This document shows positions 9,048 to 20,392 of a DNA stretch of 53,944 nucleotides, piece after piece. Position numbers and translations under genes: made by a program. The stretch is from NCBI GenBank assembly GCA_022760435.1, contig JALEFY010000015.1, forward strand, positions 1 to 53,944, read 5' to 3'. The notes beneath the pieces are model-generated. The model made no database searches and was not told the DNA's origin. It saw nothing but the letters and a program-made list of their open reading frames with translations. Each line of letters begins with the position of its first letter. Position 1 is the stretch's first letter. The stretch comes from Neomegalonema sp. (GTDB lineage: Bacteria; Pseudomonadota; Alphaproteobacteria; Rhodobacterales; Rhodobacteraceae).

Positions 9048-9971
9048 ATGTCCCACCGCTACGCCCCGCTTCCGAGCCCCGAGAGCTTCGCTGCCAGCGC
9101 CCATAAATGCGTGACCGTGTTTGGTATGTCCGGGGTCGGCAAGACCCGGCTTGCGAGCACCTTGCGCGCCTCGCGGCAGTGGTTTCACTACTCGGTCGAT
9201 TACCGGATCGGTACCCGCTATATGGGCGAGCACATCTCCGACAATCTCAAGCGCGAGGCGATGCAAGTGCCGTTGCTGCGTGAGTTGTTGCTGACCGACA
9301 GCGCCTATATCGGCTCCAACATCACCTTTAGCAATCTCAAGCCGCTGGCGACATATCTGGGCAAGCCGGGTGCGACCGACAAAGGCGGCATCCCGTTTGC
9401 CGAATATCAGCTACGCCAGGAGCAGCACCGCGAGGCCGAGATCAACGCGCTGCTCGACACGCCGCGCTTTTTCGCCCGGTCGATGGAGCTCTATGGCTAT
9501 GCCAATTTCCTCGGCGATACCGGGGGGAGCATTGTGGAGGTCGTGGATCCCGAAGATCCCACCGATCCGGTGCTGCGCTGCCTGACCGATATCGGCATCC
9601 TGGTCTATATCCAGGAAGAGGAAGAAGACGCGCAAGAGCTGATGCGCCGGTTCGATGCCGACCCCAAACCGATGTATTATCGCGAGGATTTCCTCAACGA
9701 GTTGTGGTCGCGCTATCTGGATAGCTTCACCGTGCACCCCGATGACGTCGATCCGGACGCCTTTATCCGCTGGGGTTTCGCGGCGCTGCTGGCGCATCGG
9801 CGCCCGCTCTATCGGTTGATGGCCCAGCGATGGGGCATCACCGTCACCCGTGCCGAGGTTGAGAGCGTGGAGGATGAGCGTGGCTTTACCGATCTGCTCG
9901 CAAAGGCTCTGGAGCGCACCGCCAGCGCATCCTCCCAAACGGCGATGGACGCGCACCGCTTTAACGGGTAA
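9048..9971 (+). CDS. orphan P-loop NTPase/kinase-like protein
   Basis: A 307-residue soluble protein with one clear nucleotide-binding motif, GMSGVGKT at residues 26-33, preceded by a hydrophobic strand (CVTVFG). It continues with HYSVDYRIGTRYMGE, as in small-molecule kinases where a mobile segment follows the P-loop, and a helical, acidic C-terminal half with an IQEEEEDAQEL stretch. I do not recognise a named family. CGGAG precedes the ATG at 9048; the frame is open further upstream but that part reads as unconserved. It ends 11 bases before ccmI and may share its transcript. The fold suggests phosphotransfer or NTP-dependent regulation; the substrate is unknown. Confidence 0.7.
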   Translation: MSHRYAPLPSPESFAASAHKCVTVFGMSGVGKTRLASTLRASRQWFHYSVDYRIGTRYMGEHISDNLKREAMQVPLLRELLLTDSAYIGSNITFSNLKPLATYLGKPGATDKGGIPFAEYQLRQEQHREAEINALLDTPRFFARSMELYGYANFLGDTGGSIVEVVDPEDPTDPVLRCLTDIGILVYIQEEEEDAQELMRRFDADPKPMYYREDFLNELWSRYLDSFTVHPDDVDPDAFIRWGFAALLAHRRPLYRLMAQRWGITVTRAEVESVEDERGFTDLLAKALERTASASSQTAMDAHRFNG

Positions 9972-9982
9972 GGAACAGGGCC

Positions 9983-11176
9983 ATGCTGTACGTATTCTTC
10001 GTTCTGCTCGCTTTGGGCTCCGCCTTCGCCGTCACGCGTCCGCTTCTGGCGGGGCGCAAGGAGGCCGCACCGCGCTCGGCGCATGATGTGGCGGTCTTCA
10101 AGGCACAGTTGACCGAGATTGATCGCGATCTCGCGCGCGGGGTCATCACCCAAAGCGAGGCCGAGGGCGCAAGGCGCGAGATCTCGCGGCGCTTGCTGCG
10201 CGCGGCCGAAGAAGCGCAAACCGCGCAATCCTTGCCGGCGGCACCGAAATCGCTGTCACAAGGGATTGCGGCGCTCAGTGCTGCGGTGATCATTCTCGGC
10301 GGCACGTTCCTCTATTTCATCCTTGGCTCCCCGCAGCTCCCCGATCAGCCGCTCAAGGAGCGCAATCTGCTCGCCGAGCGCCGATCGCAGCGCCCGCCGC
10401 AAGTCGCAGCCGAGCAATTAGCCGCTGAGCGCGCCGCTGCCGAAGGAACCACCCTGCCGCAGATTGACGAGCAATCGCAGCAATTGATCGATCGCATGCG
10501 CCTTACTCTGGCCGAGCGCCCCGATGAGCCGCAAGGGCGCATCCTGCTCGCCCGAGCGCTGGCGCAACTGGAGCGTTTTGACGAGGCATGGCGCCTCTAT
10601 GAAGAGGCGCGAACGCTGCTCGGCGATGCGGCGGGCGTCGAGCTTGCCCTGTCGCAGGGCGAGGCCATGGTGCTGGCCACGGGGGGCTATGTCTCGCCAG
10701 AAGCCGAGAGCCTGTTCCAAAGCTACCCGGACCAGCCGCAGAGCCAGTATTTCCTCGGGCTCTCAGCGGCGCAGATGGGCGACTTCCCCCGCGCCGAGGC
10801 ACTGTGGTCAGCCATCATCGCCCGGTATCCCGACGCCCCGTTCACGGCCGGGATCCGCGAGCAACTGGCACAGCTCAATGGCACCCGTTCCCCCGCCCCC
10901 GGCCCAAGCCGCGAGGAGGTCGAGGCCGCGCAGCAGATGAGCCCGGAGGAGCGCGACGCGATGATCCGCTCGATGGTCGACGGTCTGGAGGAGCGCTTGC
11001 AGGAAAGCCCGCAGGACCTGCCCGGCTGGTTGCGCCTCATTCGGGCGCTGGCCATTCTCGGGGAGAGCGATCGGGGGCAGGCAGCGGTGCAAACCGCACT
11101 CGACGCCTTCCCGCAGGCGCCAGAGCGTGACCAGATCCTCGCGGCAGCGCAGCAGGCAGGGTTCGCCGTTGAGTGA
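9983..11176 (+). CDS. ccmI: cytochrome c biogenesis protein CcmI
   Basis: A 397-residue protein with the CcmI layout: an N-terminal transmembrane helix (1-18), a cytoplasmic loop ([21 protein letters not shown]... with the family's leucine-zipper-like helix), a second transmembrane helix (about 92-112), then a periplasmic region with TPR-like helices from about 165. CcmI presents apocytochrome c to the CcmF/H haem ligase. AAGGAA precedes the start. The other ccm genes are not in the window, so it is detached from the usual ccmI-ccmE-ccmF-ccmH block. Its stop overlaps the proposed ruvX TTG start region. Confidence 0.85.
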   Translation: MLYVFFVLLALGSAFAVTRPLLAGRKEAAPRSAHDVAVFKAQLTEIDRDLARGVITQSEAEGARREISRRLLRAAEEAQTAQSLPAAPKSLSQGIAALSAAVIILGGTFLYFILGSPQLPDQPLKERNLLAERRSQRPPQVAAEQLAAERAAAEGTTLPQIDEQSQQLIDRMRLTLAERPDEPQGRILLARALAQLERFDEAWRLYEEARTLLGDAAGVELALSQGEAMVLATGGYVSPEAESLFQSYPDQPQSQYFLGLSAAQMGDFPRAEALWSAIIARYPDAPFTAGIREQLAQLNGTRSPAPGPSREEVEAAQQMSPEERDAMIRSMVDGLEERLQESPQDLPGWLRLIRALAILGESDRGQAAVQTALDAFPQAPERDQILAAAQQAGFAVE

Positions 11177-11690
11177 GCCCGCGACCACGCCGCATCCGAT
11201 CTTTGAGGATATTGAAGCCTTCAGCGATCGCACCGGCCCGACCGGCGCGTTGCTGGGCCTCGATCTGGGCACCAAGACCATCGGCATTGCCGGCAGCGAC
11301 GCGCTGCGCAGCATCGCCACGCCAATTGAGACCCTCAAGCGCAAGAAATTCGGTGTCGACGCCGATGCCGTGGCGGCTCTGATCACCGAGCGCGCAGCGG
11401 CTGGGCTGGTGCTCGGCCTGCCGCGCAATATGGATGGCTCCGAAGGGCCACGCGCGCAATCCACCCGCGCCTTTGCGCGCAATTTCGTGCAGCGCCATCC
11501 GCTGCCGATCCTGCTGTGGGATGAGCGCCTGTCCACGGTGGCGGTCGAGCGTACCTTGCTGGAGGCCGATGCCTCCCGCGCGCGCCGGGCCGAGGTGGTC
11601 GACAAGATGGCCGCCGCCTATATCCTGCAAGGCGCTCTCGACCGGCTGCGGGTGCTGAGCACGCCGCGCGATGAATTCTGGGACCGGTGA
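11169..11690 (+). CDS. ruvX: Holliday-junction resolvase-like / pre-16S rRNA nuclease RuvX (YqgF)
   Basis: A 173-residue YqgF-family protein (RNase H fold). It has [15 protein letters not shown] (first catalytic Asp), the conserved [17 protein letters not shown] loop, [11 protein letters not shown] (catalytic Glu region) and [11 protein letters not shown] (third acidic residue). E. coli YqgF matures the 5' end of 16S rRNA. I prefer TTG 11169, which overlaps the ccmI stop and has GCAGG upstream, over GTG 11127 deeper inside ccmI. About 20 residues precede the family's normal start in either case. It overlaps the next gene through the TGATG junction. Confidence 0.88.
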   Translation: MSEPATTPHPIFEDIEAFSDRTGPTGALLGLDLGTKTIGIAGSDALRSIATPIETLKRKKFGVDADAVAALITERAAAGLVLGLPRNMDGSEGPRAQSTRAFARNFVQRHPLPILLWDERLSTVAVERTLLEADASRARRAEVVDKMAAAYILQGALDRLRVLSTPRDEFWDR

Positions 11691-11923
11691 TGAGCGACGA
11701 AATCTGGCAACGCGACGAGATTGAAAGCCCCTGCGTGAAGCTGTGCATGCTGCACCCAAGGGCCAAGATCTGTACCGGCTGCTTTCGCAGCGGCGAAGAG
11801 ATCGCATCCTGGTCACGCTTCACCCCGCAGCAGCGCCGCGAGATCATGCAGGCCCTGCCCGCTCGCGAAGCGCTGCTCAGCGAGCGCACGGGCCGCCGCC
11901 GCAAGATTGATCGCGGCGGCTAG
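11690..11923 (+). CDS. DUF1289 small cysteine-motif protein
   Basis: A 77-residue protein with the DUF1289 pattern SPCVKLCMLHPRAKICTGCF: four Cys as CX3C-X8-CX2C, followed by the EEIASW helix and an Arg-rich tail. The Cys set suggests binding of zinc or an Fe-S cluster. Its ATG shares one base with the ruvX TGA, indicating translational coupling. The function of DUF1289 is not established. It sits convergent with sufD, with a strong hairpin between them. Confidence 0.85.
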   Translation: MSDEIWQRDEIESPCVKLCMLHPRAKICTGCFRSGEEIASWSRFTPQQRREIMQALPAREALLSERTGRRRKIDRGG

Positions 11924-11933
11924 CTTTGGCATT

Positions 11934-11952
11934 GGGCGGGCTCAGCCCGCCC
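11934..11952. terminator. hairpin between the DUF1289 gene and sufD
   Basis: GGGCGGGC-TCA-GCCCGCCC is a perfect 8-bp palindrome between the convergent genes. The 3-base loop is exactly the sufD stop codon (TGA on the minus strand). It could terminate both transcripts, but neither side has a long T-run. Confidence 0.4.
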
Positions 11953-13195
11953 GTTCGGTCATCCAGCGCGCCACCTCGCCGCGCATCACTTCTTGCAGAT
12001 CTTCATCAGCAATCTCGGCGATCGCTTCCTCTATGAAGGCCGCGACCAGCAGGCTCTCGGCCGTCCGGCGGTCCACGCCGCGCGAGCGCAGGTAAAACAG
12101 CGCCGTCTCGTCGATCGCGCCCGAAGTCGAGCCATGCGAGCAGGCGACGTCATCGGCATAGATCTCGAGCTCGGGCTTGGCGTCGAACTCGGCCCGCTCA
12201 TCGAGCAGGATCGACTGGCTGATCTGGTAGCCATCGGTCTTCTGCGCGCCCTTGCGCACCAGGATCTTGCCCTGAAAGACGCCGCGCCCGTCCTCATCGA
12301 GCACATTCTTGAACACCTGGCGCGATTCGCCCTTGAGCGCGGCATGGGTCACGAAAACCGTGTTGTCGATCACGCTGCCCGCGCGCCCGAGCACGCCGCC
12401 CGCGACATGGCCGCGGGCCTCGTCACCGGTCAGATCCAGCATAGTCTCGTTGCGGATCAGCGCCGCATCGGCAGCAAGGGTGAAGGAGGCGAAATGCCCG
12501 CCCTCGAGCACCCGCGCGAACAGGGAGGCAAATTGCCGGTCAACAAGCTCGGTCTGTGCGCGCAGATGGTGCAAACTCGCGCCCGACCCGACCCGCGCCT
12601 CGATCAGCATGGTGAGCGCCCCGGCGCCGCTTTCGAGCACCGTGACCTCGGCGCCGTCCTCGACCAGCAGCCCAACGCGCAGATGCGCAGGCTGCGCGCC
12701 CTCATAGCGCAGCAGGATCGGCTTATCGAGCTTCACCCCCGCCGGGATCCGCGCCGCGAGCCCATGGCTGCATAGCGCCCGGTTGAGCTCGGCAAAGGGA
12801 CGCTCGACGGCGGTATGCGCGCGCGCATCCTCGGCGACGATATCGACCCAGGAGCAGTCTTTGCTGCCATCGGCCACATCAATCGCAGCGCCAAGGGCGA
12901 GGTGATCGGAGCGGCTCGCATCCATCACCCCATCGACGAAAACCAGCCGATAGCCGTCAACCGCCGCGAAGGGATCGCCGCCCTTGCTGGCCAGCGCCTG
13001 ATCGGGGTCGAGCGCGCGCAGGGGGGTGTATCTCCAGTATTCGTGGCGGCGGGTCGGCAGGCCATGCGCCTCGAACCGCTCGAAGGCATCGCGCCGGCTC
13101 TGCGCGCCAAACTGCGCCGCCGGATGCTCGGCCAGAAACCGGGTAAAGGCCGCGCGCCAGGCCGGGACCTTGCTCTCGATCACAGGCGCCTCCAT
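11942..13195 (-). CDS. sufD: Fe-S cluster assembly protein SufD
   Basis: SufD pairs with SufB in the SufBC2D scaffold that assembles Fe-S clusters. This 417-residue protein has the typical N-terminal Trp/Tyr-rich motif HEYWRYTPLRAL, a beta-helix core, and the conserved DDVACSHGSTSGAID near residue 350, including the Cys/His pair used in cluster assembly, ending with the LVAAFIEE helix. Its ATG overlaps the sufC stop by one base. No sufS, sufT or sufA follows: it abuts convergent DUF1289. Confidence 0.93.
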   Translation of the reverse strand: MEAPVIESKVPAWRAAFTRFLAEHPAAQFGAQSRRDAFERFEAHGLPTRRHEYWRYTPLRALDPDQALASKGGDPFAAVDGYRLVFVDGVMDASRSDHLALGAAIDVADGSKDCSWVDIVAEDARAHTAVERPFAELNRALCSHGLAARIPAGVKLDKPILLRYEGAQPAHLRVGLLVEDGAEVTVLESGAGALTMLIEARVGSGASLHHLRAQTELVDRQFASLFARVLEGGHFASFTLAADAALIRNETMLDLTGDEARGHVAGGVLGRAGSVIDNTVFVTHAALKGESRQVFKNVLDEDGRGVFQGKILVRKGAQKTDGYQISQSILLDERAEFDAKPELEIYADDVACSHGSTSGAIDETALFYLRSRGVDRRTAESLLVAAFIEEAIAEIADEDLQEVMRGEVARWMTERAG

Positions 13196-13953
13196 CAGGC
13201 GAGATCCTTCAGCAGATCGGCATAGCCCTCATTCTCGACCTTCAGCGCCAGTTCCGGCCCGCCGGTCTGGATGATGCGGCCCTGCGCCATGATGTGCACC
13301 ACATCGGGCTGGATGTGATCGAGCAGCCGCTGGTAGTGGGTGATCACCAGAAAGCCGCGATCCGGGGAGCGCAGCGCGTTCACGCCTTCGGCCACCAGCT
13401 TCATCGCATCGACATCGAGCCCGCTATCGGTCTCATCGAGGATGCAGAGCTTGGGCTCGAGCACCGCCATTTGCAGGATCTCGTTGCGCTTTTTCTCGCC
13501 GCCCGAAAAGCCGACATTGACCGCGCGCTTGAGCATCTCCGGCGAGATGTCGAGGGTCTTGGCCTTCTCGCGCACCAGCTTGAGGAAATCTCCGGCCGAG
13601 ACCGGCTCCTCGCCGCGCGCCTTGCGCTGGGAGTTGAGCGCCTCGCGCAGGAAGGTCATGTTGCCAACGCCGGGGATCTCCACCGGGTATTGGAAGGCGA
13701 GGAACAGCCCGGCGGCGGCCCGCTCCTCGGGCTCCATCTCCAGCAGATCGGCGCCTTGCAGCGTCGCGGAACCGTCCGTGACCTCATAGCCATCGCGGCC
13801 CGAGAGCACATAGGAAAGGGTGGATTTGCCCGAGCCATTGGGCCCCATGATCGCATGGACCTTGCCCGCCTCGACGGTCAGATCGAGCCCTTTGAGGATC
13901 CGGGTTTCCGGCTCGTCCTCGAGTTGGCAGTGGAGGTTCTTGATGGTGAGCAT
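13195..13953 (-). CDS. sufC: Fe-S cluster assembly ATPase SufC
   Basis: ABC-type ATPase of the SufBC2D complex; 252 residues, standard length. Walker A is GPNGSGKST, the ABC signature is FSGGEKKRNEILQ (a SufC hallmark), Walker B plus downstream is LCILDETDSGLDVDA, and the switch His lies in VITHYQRLL. The start at 13953 has CGAGG before it; 13 further residues are open upstream but unconserved. It lies between the Uma2-type gene (41 bases upstream) and sufD (1-base overlap). Confidence 0.96.
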   Translation of the reverse strand: MLTIKNLHCQLEDEPETRILKGLDLTVEAGKVHAIMGPNGSGKSTLSYVLSGRDGYEVTDGSATLQGADLLEMEPEERAAAGLFLAFQYPVEIPGVGNMTFLREALNSQRKARGEEPVSAGDFLKLVREKAKTLDISPEMLKRAVNVGFSGGEKKRNEILQMAVLEPKLCILDETDSGLDVDAMKLVAEGVNALRSPDRGFLVITHYQRLLDHIQPDVVHIMAQGRIIQTGGPELALKVENEGYADLLKDLA

Positions 13954-13994
13954 GCTGCCTCGTGAAACTGGATCGTTGAATTTGGGTTGCATTT

Positions 13995-14582
13995 TCAGGT
14001 CGGTCTCGCGGCAGGCTCCGGGAGCCCGCGCCAGAAATCGTCGATACTCAGGCTTAGCCCCGGCGGCTCGAGCGCCAGTGTTCCGGTCCCGAGGATCCGG
14101 GTGCGGATCTCATCGGCCTCGCGCGCGTGATGCAGCACCCGCCGCTCGATCGGCATCACGATCAGATAATGCGCGATGCTGGGCGTTGCGAAATAGCCGA
14201 GCAGCTTGTGGCTTCGATCGTGCCGGGTGGTGCTTCGCGAGAGTACTTCGACCACCACCACCGGTTCGGAGGCACTGATCCGGTCGAGATCCGACAGATC
14301 CCCGCAATCGATGACCACATCGGGGATGAAGACCGAGCTTCTGTCGATCTCGACCGCGATCGAATCCACAAAAGAAGCGCAGGCACGGCCCGCCCGCTCG
14401 ATGGCAAAGTCAAAGGCGCGGTCGATATTCTTCTTCACCAGCCCATGGCGCGCCGTCTCCGCCGCCATCGCCACCACGGTACCGTCGATGAGCTCGACCC
14501 GGCCGACATCGTCCTGCGTGGCCCAGGCGAGAAATTCCTGCGATGTCATCGGCCCCGGTGGCTCTGGCGTGATATGGGACAT
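13995..14582 (-). CDS. Uma2-family (DUF820) PD-(D/E)XK nuclease-like protein
   Basis: A 195-residue protein with the Uma2 signature: MTSQEFLAWA, the strand VELIDGTVVAM, FIPDVVIDCG (first catalytic Asp) and VVVVEVLSRST (Glu-x-Val catalytic strand), followed by HKLLGYFATPSIAHYLIV. Uma2 proteins have a restriction-endonuclease fold; most are abundant in cyanobacteria and their biological role is unresolved. GGAG precedes ATG 14582, and 13 more residues are open upstream. It is inserted between sufB (90 bases) and sufC (41 bases), same strand, so it should be co-transcribed with the suf genes unless a promoter lies in the gap. Confidence 0.85.
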   Translation of the reverse strand: MSHITPEPPGPMTSQEFLAWATQDDVGRVELIDGTVVAMAAETARHGLVKKNIDRAFDFAIERAGRACASFVDSIAVEIDRSSVFIPDVVIDCGDLSDLDRISASEPVVVVEVLSRSTTRHDRSHKLLGYFATPSIAHYLIVMPIERRVLHHAREADEIRTRILGTGTLALEPPGLSLSIDDFWRGLPEPAARPT

Positions 14583-14672
14583 GCTCTCGCGCTCCGACAA
14601 TCCTCGCGAACGGGAAGACATCGAGACAGGAAGATCACCTGCCTGCTCGACATCTCAAAACAGGCGGCGGCC

Positions 14673-16226
<1,554 letters not shown>

Positions 16227-16452
16227 GGCAGGTCCTTCTTCTCATTCTTTGGGCGCGGCCCGGTTACTTCGATTTGGGCGCAGCCCATCATGTGGGGTGG
16301 AGACAGCGACAGAACGCGCGGCACTGCGTCCCGCTCGTTTGCTCTCCCTTTCTCACACCCATTTACGCCTTGCGTCAGAAAAACCAAGTCTCTTGCTCGG
16401 ATACTCGGGCGATATAGACGAAAGTCCGACCAATTTTGTCACCTTCGCCCGC

Positions 16453-17289
16453 TCACCAGCGCCCGCGCAGCCCGAGCCAGAGCAGCCGGGCGCGGCGCCG
16501 GAACGGCGATTCGCCGCCAAAATCCGAGAAGATATCCGCCTTGCCGGAGCTTGCCGCGCGCAGGATCGGCTCGGCGGTCCAGGCGGCGAGCAACGCCGGG
16601 GCGCAGTCGGTGGGCAGGGAGCGGGCTTGCGCGCGGGCCGTGTGCATCTTGGCCAAAGCCTCTCGGGCAAGTTCTGCGATCAGCGCCGAAAGCTCGGGCG
16701 GGGTCTTGCCATGCACGATCTCGCCCCGCCCCTCCTGGACCCGGATCGGCAGGCGGCCTTGCGCGGCCAGATCGGGCAGCACCGCAAAGAGCCGCGCCGC
16801 GCCCTGAGCGGACCCAACGCCGCGCACCAGAGCCGAGGCCTCATCGCTCAGCCGCGCTTCGGCCAGCAGCGCGCAGGCGGCCAGCATCAGCGCCCCGGCG
16901 GTGCCGTCGAGATAGGCGCGCACCGCCGCCAGCGAGCCCAGCCCGTCCTGCTCGAACTCCCGCTCGCGCGCGGTGAGCATGGCTTGCAATGGCTCCAGCG
17001 GGACGTCGAAGCGGCGGATTGCCTGCACCAAAGGCCCGGCAACCTCATGCGCGCGCGGTGCCTCGCCAGCCGCCACCCCGTCCAGCAGATCGCGCCACCA
17101 TTGCAGGCGCATGAGCCCGATCATCGGCTCGGAGACCTTGGCACCAATGCTGGCAAGCTCGAGATTGAAGGCGTAGAGCGCCATCAGACCCTCGCACGCG
17201 GCCTCATCGGCAAAGAGCGCGGCCTCGAACCGGTCGGGATCCTCGGCGCGCACCCGCGCGGCGAGAGGGCTGAGCTCCGGTGCCGCCAT
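16453..17289 (-). CDS. squalene/phytoene synthase-family protein (NDUFAF6-like)
   Basis: A 278-residue all-helical protein of the squalene/phytoene synthase superfamily: DRFEAALFADEAACEGLMALYAFNLELA, then the strongly conserved MRLQWWRDLLDG. The aspartate-rich DxxxD motifs of true prenyl synthases are not evident, matching the non-enzymatic branch related to the complex I assembly factor NDUFAF6. The start at 17289 lies four bases after the cimA stop, indicating an operon with cysS and cimA. A role in membrane or complex I assembly is inferred from the branch only. Confidence 0.78.
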   Translation of the reverse strand: MAAPELSPLAARVRAEDPDRFEAALFADEAACEGLMALYAFNLELASIGAKVSEPMIGLMRLQWWRDLLDGVAAGEAPRAHEVAGPLVQAIRRFDVPLEPLQAMLTAREREFEQDGLGSLAAVRAYLDGTAGALMLAACALLAEARLSDEASALVRGVGSAQGAARLFAVLPDLAAQGRLPIRVQEGRGEIVHGKTPPELSALIAELAREALAKMHTARAQARSLPTDCAPALLAAWTAEPILRAASSGKADIFSDFGGESPFRRRARLLWLGLRGRW

Positions 17290-17293
17290 CCGC

Positions 17294-18955
17294 TCACACC
17301 TTGAGCGCGGCCGGTGCGCCATCGCGCAGCAGCTTGTAGGTGAAGGCGTCATGCAGCGCCTGATAGGAGGCATCGACGATATTGGCCGACACCCCGACCG
17401 TGGACCAGCGCCGCCCCTCGCCATCGGCACTGTCGATCAACACCCGCGTCACCGCCTCGGTCCCGCTGGAGAGGATCCGGACCTTGAAGTCGATGAGCCG
17501 CAGATCCTCGATATAGGACTGGTATTTGCCCAGATCCTTGCGCATGGCGCGGGCGAGTGCGTTGACCGGCCCCTGATCGATCTCGCCCGGCTCATGCGGG
17601 CTTTCGGAGGCCGAGATCATCCGCTCGCCATCGACGGTCATGGTCACGATCGCTTCGGACACCGAGATCTCATGACCGCGCGCATTGCGCCGCCGCTCGA
17701 CCGAAATGCGGAAACGCTCGATCTCGAAATAATGCGGCAAGCTGCCCAGATAGTCATGCGCCAGCAGAACGAAGCTCGCCTCGGCGCTGTCATAGGCAAA
17801 GCCACTCTCTTCGCGCTGCTTGACGTGATCGAGCAGGCCCGGGATCCGTGGATCATCGCGGGGGATCTCGATCCCGTTCTCCGACAGGCGTGCGAGCAGG
17901 TTGGAGCGGCCTGCCTGATTGGACATCGGCACCACCCGCTCATTGCCGACCGTCTGCGGCGGGATGTGCTCATAGGTGGTGGGATCCTTCAGGATCGCCG
18001 AGGCGTGCAGCCCCGCCTTATGCGCAAAGGCCGCCGAGCCGACATAGGCCGCATGGCGGTTGGGCACGCGGTTGAGGATCTCGTCGAGCTTGCGGCTGAC
18101 CTTGGTGAGGCGCTCGAGTTTGGCGAGGCTCACCCCGGTCTCGAACCGGCTGGCGAAGGGTTCCTTCAGCAGCAGCGTCGGGATCAGCGAAACAAGATTG
18201 GCGTTGCCGCAGCGCTCGCCAAGCCCGTTGAGCGTGCCCTGGATCTGGCGTGCGCCAGCCTTCACCGCGGCGAGCGAATTGGCCACCGCCTGCTCGGTAT
18301 CGTTATGGGTGTGGATCGCCAGATGATCGCCGGGGATCAGCCGGGCAACGGTCTCGGTGATCGCGCCGACTTCATCGGGCATGGTGCCGCCATTGGTGTC
18401 GCACAGCACCACCCAGCGCGCCCCGGCCTCATAAGCCGCCGACAGGCATTCGAGCGCGTATTCGGGATTGGCCTTGTAGCCATCGAAGAAATGCTCGGCG
18501 TCAAACAGCGCCTCGCGCCCGGCGGCGAGCACATGGGCGATGCTGTCGCGGATCGCGGCCACATTGTCGGGCAGCTCGGCCCCGAGCGCCGTGCGCACGT
18601 GAAAGTCATGGGTCTTGCCGACAAGGCAGACCGCCGGGGTGTTCGCTGCCAGCACCTCGGCCAGCACCGGATCATTGGAGGCCGAGACGCCGATGCGCTT
18701 GGTCATGCCGAAGGCGGTCATCGTCGCGTGCTTGAGGCTCGGGCCATTGGCGAAGAAATCGCTGTCGGTCGGGTTGGCGCCGGGCCAGCCGCCTTCGATA
18801 TAGTCGATCCCCAGATCATCGAGCATCTTTGCAATCAGGCGCTTTTGATCGGCGGAGAAGTCCACCCCTTGCGTCTGCTGACCATCGCGCAAGGTGGTGT
18901 CGAAGAGATAGAGGCGCTCCTTGGGGGGCGTGGTCAGGAGGGGGGCAGCAGTCAT
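17294..18955 (-). CDS. cimA: (R)-citramalate synthase
   Basis: Condenses pyruvate with acetyl-CoA to citramalate, the entry of the threonine-independent route to isoleucine. 553 residues: an HMGL-like TIM barrel ([20 protein letters not shown], metal ligand Asp; [48 protein letters not shown]) followed by a LeuA-type allosteric dimerisation domain from about 400. The [10 protein letters not shown] text separates CimA of this type from LeuA. ATG 18955 overlaps the cysS stop by four bases (ATGA), so translation is coupled. Feedback by isoleucine is likely from the C-terminal domain. Confidence 0.92.
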   Translation of the reverse strand: MTAAPLLTTPPKERLYLFDTTLRDGQQTQGVDFSADQKRLIAKMLDDLGIDYIEGGWPGANPTDSDFFANGPSLKHATMTAFGMTKRIGVSASNDPVLAEVLAANTPAVCLVGKTHDFHVRTALGAELPDNVAAIRDSIAHVLAAGREALFDAEHFFDGYKANPEYALECLSAAYEAGARWVVLCDTNGGTMPDEVGAITETVARLIPGDHLAIHTHNDTEQAVANSLAAVKAGARQIQGTLNGLGERCGNANLVSLIPTLLLKEPFASRFETGVSLAKLERLTKVSRKLDEILNRVPNRHAAYVGSAAFAHKAGLHASAILKDPTTYEHIPPQTVGNERVVPMSNQAGRSNLLARLSENGIEIPRDDPRIPGLLDHVKQREESGFAYDSAEASFVLLAHDYLGSLPHYFEIERFRISVERRRNARGHEISVSEAIVTMTVDGERMISASESPHEPGEIDQGPVNALARAMRKDLGKYQSYIEDLRLIDFKVRILSSGTEAVTRVLIDSADGEGRRWSTVGVSANIVDASYQALHDAFTYKLLRDGAPAALKV

Positions 18956-20331
18956 GATGCCAGTTCCTCGAGCTTGGCCGGATCGAAGCCGCCGGTGAGG
19001 GTCCACTCCGAGCCCTTGGGGCCGTCCTTGACCTCGACCCCGGCGGCGGCGAGCCCGTCGCGGATCGCATCGGAGCGGGCGAAGTCCTTAGCCTTGCGCG
19101 CGGCCTGACGCTCGGCGAGCAGGCCCTCGATGCGGGCGGCGACAGCGTCCGAGGCGCTCGGCAGCGTGTCCCAGCCGCCCAGTTCGGGCGTCAGCAGGCC
19201 AAGCAGATGCGCAGCGGCGAGCAGCCCGGCGGCATCGCCCTCCCCGGCCAGCCGGTGCATCTCGGCAATCGCCTTGGGGGTGTTCAGATCATCGCTCAGC
19301 GCGTCGAGAACACCGGCCGGGACCGCGGGCGCGGCTTCGATACCGCTCGTGAGCTTGCGCCACTTCGTCAGCACCTTGCGTGCTTCCTCAGCCAGCGCGC
19401 TGGTCCAGTCAAGGGGTTGGCGATACTGGGCCATCAGCATGGCGAGGCGGATGACTTCGCCCGGCACCGTCTCGCGCAGATCATGCACGGTAATGAAATT
19501 GCCCAAGGATTTGGACATTTTCTCACCCTCGACCTGCACGAAGCCGTTATGCATCCAGACCCGCGCGAAATCCGAGCCGGGATCGGCGCAGCGCGACTGG
19601 GCGCGTTCGTTCTCGTGATGCGGGAACACCAGATCAATGCCGCCGCCATGGATGTCGAAGCTCTCGCCGAGCAGCGCTTTTGACATCGCCGAGCACTCGA
19701 TATGCCAACCCGGACGACCCGGCCCGCCCCAAGGGTTGTCCCAGCCCGGCTCGCCGTCCTTGGACGGTTTCCAGAGCACGAAATCCATCGCATCGCGCTT
19801 GTAGGGCGCGACCTCGACCCGGGCACCGGCCATCATCTCGTCGAGCGAGCGCCGGGCCAGCGCGCCGTAATCGGCGAAGCTGCTGACCGAGAACAGCACA
19901 TGGCCCTCGGCAGCATAGGCGTGGCCGCGCGCGATCAGATCCTCACACATGGAGATCATCTGCGCGATATACTGGGTTGCGCGCGGCTCATGCGAGGGCG
20001 CCAATGTGCCGAGCGCGCCCATATCCTCATGAAACCAGCCGATGGTCTCTTCGGTGACCGTCTCGATGCTGACCCCGCGCTGGGCGGCGCGGGCGTTGAT
20101 CTTGTCATCCACATCGGTGAGGTTGCGCACATAGGTGACATGCTCGGCGCCGTAGAGATGGCGCAGCAGGCGAAACAGCACGTCGAACACAATCACCGGG
20201 CGTGCATTGCCGATATGGGCGCGGTCATAGACCGTCGGCCCGCAGACATACATGCGGACATTCTGCGGGTCGATCGGCGCGAAGACTTCCCGTGTCTTGG
20301 TCGCGGTATTGTAGAGACGCAGCTCGCTCAT
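18952..20331 (-). CDS. cysS: cysteinyl-tRNA synthetase
   Basis: Class I aminoacyl-tRNA synthetase charging tRNA-Cys; 459 residues, normal length. The N-terminal zinc/active-site motif is [15 protein letters not shown] (HIGH box, HIGN), zinc ligands appear in [14 protein letters not shown] and [11 protein letters not shown], and the KMSKS loop is intact ([12 protein letters not shown]). GAAGGA lies just before the start. It leads an operon with cimA and the squalene-synthase-like gene; gltX ends 61 bases upstream on the same strand and may also be part of it. Confidence 0.97.
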   Translation of the reverse strand: MSELRLYNTATKTREVFAPIDPQNVRMYVCGPTVYDRAHIGNARPVIVFDVLFRLLRHLYGAEHVTYVRNLTDVDDKINARAAQRGVSIETVTEETIGWFHEDMGALGTLAPSHEPRATQYIAQMISMCEDLIARGHAYAAEGHVLFSVSSFADYGALARRSLDEMMAGARVEVAPYKRDAMDFVLWKPSKDGEPGWDNPWGGPGRPGWHIECSAMSKALLGESFDIHGGGIDLVFPHHENERAQSRCADPGSDFARVWMHNGFVQVEGEKMSKSLGNFITVHDLRETVPGEVIRLAMLMAQYRQPLDWTSALAEEARKVLTKWRKLTSGIEAAPAVPAGVLDALSDDLNTPKAIAEMHRLAGEGDAAGLLAAAHLLGLLTPELGGWDTLPSASDAVAARIEGLLAERQAARKAKDFARSDAIRDGLAAAGVEVKDGPKGSEWTLTGGFDPAKLEELAS

Positions 20332-20392
20332 GGTGATGTCCTTCGTGCTGTTTGTGCACGCGATGCGCGGGACGCGGACGCCCCGCCAGCGC

